DNA from: Hamadaea sp013361475
Lineage (GTDB): Bacteria; Actinomycetota; Actinomycetes; Mycobacteriales; Micromonosporaceae
Assembly (NCBI RefSeq): GCF_040654195.1
Contig: NZ_JBFAHM010000013.1
Coordinates: forward strand, 1-64,000
Direction of reading: 5' to 3'
DNA length: 64,000 nt
The position numbers and the translations under genes were made by a program. Within the stretch, counting starts at the first letter, position 1; the number at the start of each line of letters is the position of its first letter. The notes beneath the pieces are model-generated. The model did not search any database and was not told the origin of the DNA. It was given only the letters and a program-made list of their open reading frames with translations. Shown here piece by piece: positions 44,193 to 51,837 of the stretch.

Positions 44193-44301
44193 AGCTTGGC
44201 CCGAGCCTGGGGCCCCCGCTAACTCGGTGATTTCCGCTCATGGTCTGATATGGCGTCCAATGTGCTCGGACACCCGGCGCAAGTATGCGGATGGTGACTT
44301 G

Positions 44302-44973
44302 ATGCCCACTCGAACGACCTCCTGGATTCACGAGTCCTGGCTGGTCGCGATCCATGAGCCCGATTCTCCCGCCGTACGCCTCGGGCAGGTCGCGAAGGCC
44401 ACCGCCGACGCCGAGCCGGGCAGCCCGGCCCGACGCGTGGCCGAACTGGTGTCTTCGGAGCCGTCGCTGCTCGACGACGACCTGGCGGCCGCGATCCTGG
44501 CGGCGTTCCAGCCCCACCGCGGCGACCTGGCCACCCTGGAATCCGGCGACCCCGAGCAGCTCACGGCGTTCCTGCGCGAGCATCGCGGGGCGTACGTCGT
44601 GACGGAGTTCCGGGGCGAGCCGGTCGAGGGTCAGCTGGAATCCCATAGCTTCTGGGACTTCCTGACGCCGGAGGAGCGCTGCGTCATGACGAACGCGCTG
44701 GAGGAAAGCTATCTCAACGAGGTCGTCCCCGACTTCCTCCGGGAGGCGGACACCGACGCGCTCCGTGTGCTGGTGCCGCATTTCGCCACCATCGTCGCAG
44801 ACATGATCGAGCGCGAGATGATCGAGATCCGCGACGCCGGCGACGGCGGCTGGGACGACGCGTCGCCCATGACCGAGGCGGAGATCCAGGCGACGCTGGC
44901 CGATCCCGCCGTCTGGCTGGAGACCGACGGCGAGCCGACCCGGCGCGTCCTGCTCCGCGCCCTCACCGACTAG
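44302..44973 (+). CDS. Two-domain protein of unknown family (fused form)
   Basis: 223-residue acidic cytosolic protein whose halves match two separate genes, 41929 (residues ~10-110) and 42493 (residues ~113-215). The linker QLESHSFWDFLTPEERCVMT spans the junction. The family is rich in Leu/Glu/Asp helices and has no catalytic motif I recognise. GGTGAC upstream supports ATG 44302; an earlier in-frame ATG at 44227 gives an unlikely N-terminus. The paralogues suggest a duplicated local module. Confidence 0.72.
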   Translation: MPTRTTSWIHESWLVAIHEPDSPAVRLGQVAKATADAEPGSPARRVAELVSSEPSLLDDDLAAAILAAFQPHRGDLATLESGDPEQLTAFLREHRGAYVVTEFRGEPVEGQLESHSFWDFLTPEERCVMTNALEESYLNEVVPDFLREADTDALRVLVPHFATIVADMIEREMIEIRDAGDGGWDDASPMTEAEIQATLADPAVWLETDGEPTRRVLLRALTD

Positions 44974-44997
44974 CGCCGCCCTGCCGGCGCTGCGCCG

Positions 44998-45055
44998 CCA
45001 TGATCAACGGAGCGGATGTGGGGTCATGGCGCCGCAAAACCTCCGCTGATCATGG
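44998..45055. terminator. Stem-loop between convergent genes
   Basis: 15-bp arms CCATGATCAACGGAG / CTCCGCTGATCATGG, one mismatch, 28-nt loop. Lies between the two-domain gene and pxpC. Confidence 0.55.
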
Positions 45056-45105
45056 TGGCCGGGCAGAGGTTCCGGCTCTCGGTGCCGAAGATCACCGCCA
45101 GCTGG

Positions 45106-45960
45106 TCAAGAGCGCGATCGCCGGCTGACCACGAAGCGGATCGCCGTACCCGGCCGTGCCTGCGCGACAAGGCCCAGGTCGTCCGGGTGGACCACGCCCA
45201 CGACGGGGTAGCCGCCCGTCGTCGGGTGGTCCGCGAGCATGATCACCGGCTGGCCGTCCGGCGGCACCTGGACCGCGCCCGGCAGCATGCCCTCGCTCGG
45301 GAGTTCGCCGTCCCGGGTCCGCGTGAGCTGCGGACCGCGCAGGCGCACGCCCACCCGGTCGCTCGCCGCGTCCACCCGGTAGTCGCCCAGCGCGGTCAGG
45401 TCGACCCAGTCGTCGCGCGGCCCCGGCAGGAGGCGTACCAGGGCTGTGGCGGGCCTCGCGCTCCGCGGCGCCCAATCGACGTCAGCTGGTACGCCGAGAG
45501 CAGCGCCCAGGGGCAGCAGGTCGCCGACGGCCAGCCGGGGCGGGCCGAGGCCGGACATCGTGTCGGTGGATCGGCTGCCGAGCACGGGGTCGACCGCGAT
45601 CCCGCCGGCGACGGCCAGGTAGGTCCGCACGCCGTCGGCTGCCGTGCCCAGGGAGAGCACCCCGCCGGCTGGAACCTGCACCGGCCGGTCCACAGACGAC
45701 GGACGGCCGTCGACGCGTACGGGGCACAACGCGCCGGTGACCGCGACCCAGCAGGCGGACTCGAATCGCAGGTCGACGCCGAGCAGCGTGGTCTCGATCC
45801 CGGCCAGCCCGTCGGGGTTGCCGACGAGGCGGTTCGCGAACGTCAGGCTCGCCCGGTCGGCCGCCCCCGAGCGGGGCACGGCCAGACTCGCCAGCCCGGC
45901 CCGACCCAGGTCCTGGATCGTGCTCAGCAGACCCGGTCGCAGCACTTCCACGAAGGTCAT
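45106..45960 (-). CDS. pxpC: 5-oxoprolinase subunit PxpC (KipA-like)
   Basis: 284-residue biotin-dependent carboxyltransferase-like domain (AHS2), a subunit of prokaryotic 5-oxoprolinase PxpABC that converts 5-oxoproline to glutamate with ATP. Start GLLSTIQDLGRAGLASLAVP and PRSGAADRASLTFANRLVGN (about residues 29-48) are diagnostic. ADHPTTGGYPVVGVVHPDDL is the C-terminal signature. ATG 45960 overlaps the pxpB stop by ATGA. No pxpA gene is present next to it. Confidence 0.92.
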   Translation of the reverse strand: MTFVEVLRPGLLSTIQDLGRAGLASLAVPRSGAADRASLTFANRLVGNPDGLAGIETTLLGVDLRFESACWVAVTGALCPVRVDGRPSSVDRPVQVPAGGVLSLGTAADGVRTYLAVAGGIAVDPVLGSRSTDTMSGLGPPRLAVGDLLPLGAALGVPADVDWAPRSARPATALVRLLPGPRDDWVDLTALGDYRVDAASDRVGVRLRGPQLTRTRDGELPSEGMLPGAVQVPPDGQPVIMLADHPTTGGYPVVGVVHPDDLGLVAQARPGTAIRFVVSRRSRS

Positions 45961-46562
45961 GGCGCCGCCACGAAGCGGACGCGCGTACCCGGGGTGAGCA
46001 GAGCGGGAGGCGTACGCCGCTCGTCCCAGAGGCGTACCGGGGTGTGGCCGACGATCCGCCAGCCGCCGGGTGAGCGGCGCGGGTAGACGGCCGTGTAGCC
46101 GCCCGCCAGCGCCACGCTCCCGGCCTCCACCGCCGTACGCGGACTACTCAGCCGCGGCACGTGCAGCCGCTCCGGCACCCCTGTCAGGTACGCGAACCCG
46201 GGCGCGAAGCCGCAGAAGGCGACCCGCAGGTCCGCCCCGGTATGCAGGGCGACGATCTCGGCCGGCGAGCCGCCCGCCCATCGGGCGACCTCGTCGAGGT
46301 CCGGCCCGTCGTACCGGACGGGGATCTCCACGATCTCGCCGACGGTCGCGGGCGGCCGGGCCGGGGAGAAGCCGTCGAGCACCGCCCGGAGGGCGGCCTC
46401 CGACAACCCGGCGCAGTCGACCAGCACGGTTCGCGCGCCGGGAACGAGGTCGGCGACCTCCGGCAGCGCCCGGTCCCGGAGGTAGGCGTACAGCGCCTCG
46501 GCAGCGTCGCCGGTCTCCGTCTCGACCAGCCACCCGGTCAGCCCGACCGGCAGAATCCTCAC
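45957..46562 (-). CDS. pxpB: 5-oxoprolinase subunit PxpB (KipI-like)
   Basis: 201-residue AHS1-domain protein, partner of PxpC. The cyclophilin-like C-terminal half has VAFCGFAPGFAYLTGVPERL and ALAGGYTAVYPRRSPGGWRI, both signature blocks. In Bacillus the homologue KipI inhibits KinA, but with PxpC it forms the oxoprolinase. GTG 46562 follows GCGAGG closely. It starts 7 bp after the membrane-protein gene. Confidence 0.9.
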   Translation of the reverse strand: MRILPVGLTGWLVETETGDAAEALYAYLRDRALPEVADLVPGARTVLVDCAGLSEAALRAVLDGFSPARPPATVGEIVEIPVRYDGPDLDEVARWAGGSPAEIVALHTGADLRVAFCGFAPGFAYLTGVPERLHVPRLSSPRTAVEAGSVALAGGYTAVYPRRSPGGWRIVGHTPVRLWDERRTPPALLTPGTRVRFVAAP

Positions 46563-46569
46563 CCTCGCA

Positions 46570-47121
46570 TCATGCCGGGACCGCTTCGGGGAGCAGCTGC
46601 TTGGGCACCCGGAGCGTCACCGCGAGGATCCCGACCACGTACGCCGTCACCGTGACGAAGAAGTAGAGATGCACGACGAAGTCGGGCCAGGCGCCGAGCC
46701 ATTTCGCGACGTCGGTCTCCGGACTGCCGAAGATCCCGGCCATCCACTGGACGAAAGAGTTCACCAGCGGCGACAGCAGGCCGACGATCGCGAGGTTCAG
46801 CCAGACGAGGTGATTGCGGATCGGCGCCCGGGTCAGCAGGAAGAAGAAGCCGACGAACCAGAGCAGGTCGCACAGGTAGGGCGCGGCGTCGGTGGCCCAG
46901 CCGGTGCTGCCGGTCCACTCGGTGTAGCCCCAGGTGAACCGGCCGAGGTCGGTCTGCGGCCAGAACACGAAGTTCGTGACGTCGGCGCCTTCGAGTTTCG
47001 CCACGAGGGCGTGGCTGCCCTCGTGGCGAATCGTGCCGAAGCTCTGGTACGCCGGGTAGGCCAGCAGCCACCAGAGGTCGGTCCAGCGAAGCTTCCAGAC
47101 GGGAAGGTCGGAGTCGGTCAT
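46570..47121 (-). CDS. Polytopic membrane protein with HExxH motif
   Basis: 183-residue membrane protein with about four hydrophobic segments. IRHEGSHALVAKLEGADV near residue 32 has the zinc-protease motif HEGSH followed by an amphipathic stretch, like M50-type intramembrane peptidases. The usual second metal-ligand motif (NxxPxxxLDG) is not evident; an aspartate in LCDLLWFVG is one candidate. So it is either a divergent M50-like peptidase or a non-catalytic relative. It precedes pxpB by 7 bp and may be co-transcribed. Confidence 0.68.
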   Translation of the reverse strand: MTDSDLPVWKLRWTDLWWLLAYPAYQSFGTIRHEGSHALVAKLEGADVTNFVFWPQTDLGRFTWGYTEWTGSTGWATDAAPYLCDLLWFVGFFFLLTRAPIRNHLVWLNLAIVGLLSPLVNSFVQWMAGIFGSPETDVAKWLGAWPDFVVHLYFFVTVTAYVVGILAVTLRVPKQLLPEAVPA

Positions 47122-47173
47122 GCGTCCATTGGCCGCCGTCGACCCCTAGATCGCTGCCTGGTTGCCGACACCG

Positions 47174-49177
47174 TCAGCTACACGGCGTACCTCCGCAGAC
47201 GTCGACGATCTGTCCGGTCAGCAGGAAGGTCGCCTTCTGCAGCTGCGCCTCCGGCTGCGCCCGTGGGAAGGAGTGCGGGTCCTGGCCGTACTCCGGGCCG
47301 GAAGGTGCCAGGTTCGTCGGCGGGAGTGCGGCGGCCAGACCGCTGTTCCACACGACGATCGCGGAGCCCACGTACGGGTAGGTCTCGATCGGCTGGATGC
47401 CCCAGAACGGCTGGACCTCGTCCGACCAGCCGTCGGCCAGCGCGGGGACGTGCAGCCGGGCGCCGATCGTCCGCGCCTCCACCTCGGCCGCCGCCGGGGA
47501 GACCTGATGGTCGCCGAACGCCACGTGCATCAGCACCTGGTGGACGGGTGTGCCCGGGAGCGGATTCCGGGTCAGGTGCTGGGCGTATCCGTTGGCCTCG
47601 GCTCGGTCCCAGAGCATCTGGAGCAGCGCGAAGATGAGCTGCTGGTCGGCCCGGTCCGGGTACGCCGAGTCCATGATCTGCTGGAACGGCGCGAAGTCGA
47701 CGCTGCGCTGGAGCAGCGTGCTGTAGTTCATCGCCGGTACGCCGAGCACCGAGCGCGTCCAGTCCTGGGCGACGGCGGTCAGCGCGCCGCCGTTGATGCC
47801 GCCCTGGCTGTTGCCGTCGTAGTGCATCCCGCCGGCGAGATCCAGCAGGGTGTTCCCGGCCGCGTCCTGGAACGCCGGATCGGCCGCGAAGCCGGCCGGG
47901 TGACCCATGAGCCGGCCGAGGAACAGGAAGTCCAAATAGCTCTGCTGGAGCCGGTCGGCGACGGCGGCGAACTTGGTGAGGTCGGAGAAGACGCTCGCCA
48001 CGAAGGGCACGTCGGCGGCGGCCATCCCGATCCAGCTGGTGGCGCAGAACAGGAAGTCCTGCCCGTACGCCATGTCCTTGACGTTGCCCGCGTTGATCTC
48101 GGTCGGCGCGCCGAGCAGGCCGTGGCCGTAGAGCGACAGGTGGGCCGGGCTGGCGGCGGTCGCGCTGCGGGGCAGGTTGCAGACGAAGTCGGCGGCGATG
48201 GTGCCGCCCGACGGCGTCGGCACGGCGTCCGGCTCGGCCGAGTCGTAGTGCAGCCGCGATCCGGGGCCGCCGGTGCCGGTCAGGTAGCTGGGCACGCTGA
48301 CCGTGCCGCGAATCTGCCGGGCGATCCGGGCGTCCTGCGCCGGGGTGTACTCGGTGACCCCGGTGACCCGGTACGCCGGCGCGGCGGAACCGAGCGCGGC
48401 GAACGCGCTGTCGCGCATGGCGACCAGCCGTCCCGTCAGGTTCTGCCCGCTCGCCACGGTGAAGTCCCACGCGAGGTACAGCTCGTGCCGGTTCACCCCG
48501 GCCACGGTCAGCTCGGCGAGGACGCGCTTGACGTCCTGCTTCCGCGGATCGCGGGATTCCGGACCGTTGCCGGTGACATAGGACGCGAAGACCTCGGGGG
48601 CCGGAATCCGGTCTCCGGCGCTGTCGCGCAGATTCCGCAGCGCCACGAGGTAGCGCGTGCCTTCGGCGAGCGCGACCGCGGGCCGGATGATCAGCACCTG
48701 CCGGTCCGGCTGGGCGGCCGCGTGCGCGTCCAGCTCGGCCCAGAACGGCGTACGCTCGCCGGTCCGGCTGTTGAGCAGCACGATCGGGGCGTCGCGGTCC
48801 AGCGAGCGGCCGACGTCGGTCACCGGCGGGATGCCGCTCCGCACGACGTCCACCCCCGGTACGCGAACGAGGATCGGCGTACCGGGGCTGAAGCCGTCCT
48901 GCCGGTTCCACTCGGCCGGGTCGATGTGCGTACCGGCGACGGAGGCCGGCAGCTGCTCGGCGGTGAGGTTGACTCGCCGGCCGGTGGCGCTACTCGGGTC
49001 GCTGACGGTGAACTGGTCGTTGGGGAAGGGCAGCAGGCAGGCGGTCTCGTCGAACGGGTCGCAGCCGGCGGGCGGTTGGGGCGGTTGTGCGGCAGCGGCG
49101 GGGCCGGCCAGGACGAGGCCGGTCACCGCCACGATCGCCAGCACGACGCGCGCTGTCCGGGCGGGGGTCACACGCAT
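47174..49177 (-). CDS. Large secreted alpha/beta-hydrolase-like protein
   Basis: 667-residue exported protein. A Sec signal peptide (about residues 1-30) ends in GPAAAAQP. The first third is beta-rich with FDETACLLPFPNDQFTVSDP. The C-terminal half resembles an alpha/beta hydrolase: SLYGHGLLG near residue 340 and a nucleophile-elbow-like YDGNSQGGINGG near 455. HVAFGDHQVSPAAAE near 570 offers an Asp-His pair. No named family recalled; a secreted lipase or esterase is possible. It stands alone, with GGAGATGC upstream of its ATG. Confidence 0.72.
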   Translation of the reverse strand: MRVTPARTARVVLAIVAVTGLVLAGPAAAAQPPQPPAGCDPFDETACLLPFPNDQFTVSDPSSATGRRVNLTAEQLPASVAGTHIDPAEWNRQDGFSPGTPILVRVPGVDVVRSGIPPVTDVGRSLDRDAPIVLLNSRTGERTPFWAELDAHAAAQPDRQVLIIRPAVALAEGTRYLVALRNLRDSAGDRIPAPEVFASYVTGNGPESRDPRKQDVKRVLAELTVAGVNRHELYLAWDFTVASGQNLTGRLVAMRDSAFAALGSAAPAYRVTGVTEYTPAQDARIARQIRGTVSVPSYLTGTGGPGSRLHYDSAEPDAVPTPSGGTIAADFVCNLPRSATAASPAHLSLYGHGLLGAPTEINAGNVKDMAYGQDFLFCATSWIGMAAADVPFVASVFSDLTKFAAVADRLQQSYLDFLFLGRLMGHPAGFAADPAFQDAAGNTLLDLAGGMHYDGNSQGGINGGALTAVAQDWTRSVLGVPAMNYSTLLQRSVDFAPFQQIMDSAYPDRADQQLIFALLQMLWDRAEANGYAQHLTRNPLPGTPVHQVLMHVAFGDHQVSPAAAEVEARTIGARLHVPALADGWSDEVQPFWGIQPIETYPYVGSAIVVWNSGLAAALPPTNLAPSGPEYGQDPHSFPRAQPEAQLQKATFLLTGQIVDVCGGTPCS

Positions 49178-49222
49178 CTCCTTTGATGACGGGAGTCGTG
49201 CAGCCGTTCATACGCCTCCAGA

Positions 49223-49498
49223 TCAGCGGCCCGCAAGGGTCAGCCGGTCGACCGACTTGTCGGCGTCGAGGATCAGCAGTGCGCGTACCAATGTGGAGGA
49301 ATGGATGGTGGTCTCTCCTCGCTGGAACATCAGCGCGAGCGCGTCACGGAGCGCGGTGGCCTGGCTGACTAGGGCTTGCGCAGCGCGCAGCGCGCCGTAG
49401 GTCTCGTCCTGGCGGGCCGGATTGACCCGGGCGAGGTACTCCAAGATCGCGGTGTAGCTGTCGACGAGGTCGGCCTCCGCCCGGGTCAGGGCGGGCAT
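49223..49498 (-). CDS. Small helical protein downstream of ClpP paralogue
   Basis: 91-residue protein predicted to be almost entirely helical (EADLVDSYTAILEYLARVNP, then ETYGALRAAQALVSQATALR). The C-terminal part is TLVRALLILDADKSVDRLTL. No recognised domain. ATG 49498 is chosen because GGAGGAG lies 9 nt upstream; ATG 49516 and 49507 are in-frame but badly spaced. It follows the clpP-like gene by 20 bp on the same strand, so they are probably one transcript and the products may interact. Confidence 0.6.
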   Translation of the reverse strand: MPALTRAEADLVDSYTAILEYLARVNPARQDETYGALRAAQALVSQATALRDALALMFQRGETTIHSSTLVRALLILDADKSVDRLTLAGR

Positions 49499-49518
49499 GC
49501 GCACCATCTCCTCCATCG

Positions 49519-50124
49519 TCAGGCCGCCGTCGCGAGGTTCTTGCGATCGCCCAGCACCACGTCGACGAGCCCGTATGCGATCGCGGCCGGGCCGTCCAGG
49601 ACGTGCGGCCGGGACAGGTCGGCGCGGATCTGCTCGGCGGTCCGGCCGGTGTGCTCGGCGAGGATGGACTCCAGCGCCGCCCGCTGCCGCAGCAGTTCCT
49701 GGGCCTGCACCTGGAGATCCTGGGTAGCGCCTTGACTGACGCCCATCTCCGGCTGGTGCAGGACGACCCGCGCGTTGGGCAGCATCATGCGCTTGCCCTT
49801 CGCTCCCGCGGCCAGCAGCATCGCGGCCTCCGGGCCGCACTGGCCGACGCACACCGTCTGCACGTCGCTGGCCAGGCTGCGGATCGTGTCGTAGACGGCG
49901 AGCATCGCGGTCAGTGAACCGCCGGGCGAGTTGAGGTACACCGCGATGTCCCGGCCCGGGTTGTCGGCGTCGAGGTAGAGCAGCTGGACGAGGACGTCGT
50001 TGGCGGTCTGGTCGTCCAGCGCGGTGCCAAGGAAGACCACCCGGTCGCCGAAGGCCTTGGAGTACGGGTCGAGCTGGTACTCGGAGCGGGCGGTCCGTTC
50101 ATTGATCATCGGGAGGTGGCTCAT
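49519..50124 (-). CDS. ClpP-like protein lacking the catalytic serine
   Basis: 201-residue ClpP-fold protein. DIAVYLNSPGGSLTAMLAVYD and AGAKGKRMMLPNARVVLHQP are clear ClpP blocks, and the catalytic His (LHQP) and Asp (YGLVDVVL) remain. The nucleophile motif, normally GQAASMGA, reads GQCGPEAA here, with Pro at the serine position. It should therefore be proteolytically dead, like plastid or cyanobacterial ClpR, and might cap or regulate a genuine ClpP ring. It is divergent from a Phd-type antitoxin gene with a dyad between. Confidence 0.88.
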   Translation of the reverse strand: MSHLPMINERTARSEYQLDPYSKAFGDRVVFLGTALDDQTANDVLVQLLYLDADNPGRDIAVYLNSPGGSLTAMLAVYDTIRSLASDVQTVCVGQCGPEAAMLLAAGAKGKRMMLPNARVVLHQPEMGVSQGATQDLQVQAQELLRQRAALESILAEHTGRTAEQIRADLSRPHVLDGPAAIAYGLVDVVLGDRKNLATAA

Positions 50125-50138
50125 GAGAACTCCAGATT

Positions 50139-50162
50139 TGTACAGGACGTAGATTCTGTACA
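50139..50162. promoter_or_regulatory. Dyad operator between clpP-like and phd-like genes
   Basis: TGTACAG-N10-CTGTACA. It lies in the 56-bp divergent region, 15-38 bp from the clpP-like start and 19 bp from the antitoxin start. Candidate site for the Phd-like protein or a Clp regulator. Confidence 0.5.
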
Positions 50163-50167
50163 GAGCG

Positions 50168-50173
50168 TACCAT
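50168..50173 (+). promoter_or_regulatory. Candidate -10 of leaderless phd-like gene
   Basis: TACCAT, 7 nt before GTG 50181, just beside the TGTACAG dyad. Confidence 0.4.
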
Positions 50174-50180
50174 CTGAGGG

Positions 50181-50453
50181 GTGACCCATGAAGTCCCGGT
50201 GACGCAGGCCCGCGCCGAGTTCGCCGACCTCGTCAACCGCGTCGTCTACGGCGGAGAGCGGGTCGTGGTGACCCGGCACGGCAAACCGATCGTCGCCCTC
50301 GTCTCGGCCGAGGACCTGGCCCGGCTGGAGGCGGCCGATCAGCCGGTGATCCGGGTGACCAGCGAGACGTCGTCCGCGCCCGAGGTGGCGCCCACTCGGC
50401 GGCAGTTCGGGCTGACCGCCGAACACCGGCCGCCCGGCGGCAACCCGCGCTGA
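50181..50453 (+). CDS. Phd/YefM-type antitoxin
   Basis: 90-residue antitoxin-like DNA-binding protein. The Phd fold is clear: VTQARAEFADLVNRVVYGGE then RVVVTRHGKPIVALVSAEDL (residues ~27-46). The C-terminal ~35 residues are Pro/Ser-rich and would normally wrap a toxin. No RelE, Doc or PIN toxin gene adjoins; the next gene is an acetyltransferase. Phd proteins bind palindromes at their own promoters, and a TGTACAG dyad sits upstream. It may be an orphan used as a plain regulator of itself and the clpP-like gene. Confidence 0.85.
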   Translation: MTHEVPVTQARAEFADLVNRVVYGGERVVVTRHGKPIVALVSAEDLARLEAADQPVIRVTSETSSAPEVAPTRRQFGLTAEHRPPGGNPR

Positions 50454-50498
50454 TCCGGCACTGCCGGAAAAGGCTGCGCGGCGAGCCAGGGCGGGCCG

Positions 50499-50504
50499 CA
50501 CAAT
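50499..50504 (+). promoter_or_regulatory. Candidate -10 of leaderless GNAT gene
   Basis: CACAAT, 7 nt before ATG 50512. The same hexamer and spacing recur before ATG 53896. Confidence 0.35.
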
Positions 50505-50511
50505 GACGGTC

Positions 50512-51135
50512 ATGCAGGCGCTCCTTCACCTCCAGCTGACCACCGACGACCTCACCCTGCGGGCGACCACCGAGGCCGACCTCCCGGCGCTGGCCGCGAC
50601 GCTCCCCGACGACGTAGAGCTCAATCCGGCCCTGCCGGGTGCCGACGGCGACGCCCGGCTCGACCGCACGGCGCGGGTCTACCAGGGGTATTGGCGAGAC
50701 CGGGCCGACTCCAGACCCGGTACGTGGACGCTGCCATTCGTGGTGCTCCGCGACGGCCGCATCCTCGGCACGCAGACGCTGGAGGCCCGGGAGTTCGGCA
50801 GGCTGCGTACCGTCGAGACGGCTTCCTGGCTGGTCAGTGGGGCACGCGGACAGGGCATCGGCAAACGCATGCGGCTGGCCGTGCTGGCGCTCGCCTTCGA
50901 GCACCTCGGTGCCCTGGTGGCCGAGACCGAGGCCTGGCACCACAACACCGCCTCGGTCGGCGTCTCGCGGAGCCTCGGCTACCTGCCCAACGGCGTCTAC
51001 CGCCACGCCAGCGGGGACGGAGCCGACGACATGATCCGGATGCGTCTGCCCGTCGAGGCCTGGCGCGCGCAGCACGGCGGGCTGGCCATCAAGATCGACG
51101 GATTGGCGGAGTGCCGCGACTGGCTCACGGCCTAG
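50512..51135 (+). CDS. GNAT acetyltransferase (RimJ/RimL-like)
   Basis: 207-residue N-acetyltransferase. The acetyl-CoA loop is SGARGQGIGKRMRLAVLALA near residue 110. ETEAWHHNTASVGVSRSLGY is the conserved Asn-containing motif of RimJ/RimL-type enzymes. The acceptor is unknown; protein N-termini or small amines are common in this group. ATG 50512 is preferred over ATG 50503 because CACAAT lies 7 nt upstream. It is close to the next GNAT gene but probably has a separate promoter. Confidence 0.85.
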   Translation: MQALLHLQLTTDDLTLRATTEADLPALAATLPDDVELNPALPGADGDARLDRTARVYQGYWRDRADSRPGTWTLPFVVLRDGRILGTQTLEAREFGRLRTVETASWLVSGARGQGIGKRMRLAVLALAFEHLGALVAETEAWHHNTASVGVSRSLGYLPNGVYRHASGDGADDMIRMRLPVEAWRAQHGGLAIKIDGLAECRDWLTA

Positions 51136-51138
51136 ACT
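51133..51138 (+). promoter_or_regulatory. Candidate -10 of leaderless GNAT-menC unit
   Basis: TAGACT, 6 nt before ATG 51145; its first bases overlap the preceding stop codon. Confidence 0.4.
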
Positions 51139-51144
51139 TCCCGC

Positions 51145-51837
51145 ATGGCGGAGCTGGAGATCATCGAGCTGGACGACGTCGCCCGGCTGACCGACGTCGC
51201 CGAGCTGCTCCGCGAGGTCTGGGGCGCAGACTCCGCCGACCAGATCCTCAACCTGTCCATGCTGCGCGCCCTCGCCCACGCCGGGAACTATGTCGTGGGG
51301 GCGTACCGGGACGGGCGGCTGATCGGGGCCAGCGTCGCCTTCCGCGGTGACGACCACCTCCATTCACACGTCACCGGCGTGATCCCCGGTGGTCACGGCG
51401 CGGGCGTCGGCCGCGCGCTCAAGCTCCATCAACGGGAGTGGTCCCTGCGCCACGGCATCTCCCGCATCCGCTGGACGTTCGATCCCCTGGTACGCCGGAA
51501 CGCGTACTTCAATCTGCGGAAACTAGGCGCCGACGCGACCGATTACCTCGAAGACTTCTACGGCGCGCTGACCGACGGCATCAACGTCGGCGACCCGAGC
51601 GATCGGCTCTACGTCTGCTGGGAGCTGGAGCGGCCCGCCGCCGAACCCGATCTGTCGGCGGCGACCCGGTTCGTGCCGACGCCGGCGGACATCGAGGGCC
51701 TGCGCTCGGCCGACCCGGCCGCAGCGGAGCACTGGCGGTACGCCGTCCGCGAAGGACTCCACGGCCCGATGGCCGACGGCTGGACGATCGCCGGATTCAC
51801 CGACGACGGGGCGTACGCGTTGAAGGAGCCCGCATGA
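51145..51837 (+). CDS. GNAT-superfamily acyltransferase paired with menC-like gene
   Basis: 230-residue protein of the COG3375-like GNAT group that is often encoded beside N-acylamino-acid racemases. TGVIPGGHGAGVGRALKLHQ (about residues 77-96) is the acyl-CoA loop. WTFDPLVRRNAYFNLRKLGA includes the Asn/Tyr stretch typical of this group. The stop overlaps the next start (ATGA), so the pair is coupled. A role in N-acylating an amino acid that the partner racemises is plausible inference. Confidence 0.82.
   Translation: MAELEIIELDDVARLTDVAELLREVWGADSADQILNLSMLRALAHAGNYVVGAYRDGRLIGASVAFRGDDHLHSHVTGVIPGGHGAGVGRALKLHQREWSLRHGISRIRWTFDPLVRRNAYFNLRKLGADATDYLEDFYGALTDGINVGDPSDRLYVCWELERPAAEPDLSAATRFVPTPADIEGLRSADPAAAEHWRYAVREGLHGPMADGWTIAGFTDDGAYALKEPA

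Noticed and set aside
50512..51135. GNAT gene as the toxin partner of the Phd-like antitoxin
   Set aside because: It is RimJ/RimL-like at 207 residues, probably has its own promoter, and GNAT toxins are usually about 160-180 residues paired with RHH-type antitoxins.
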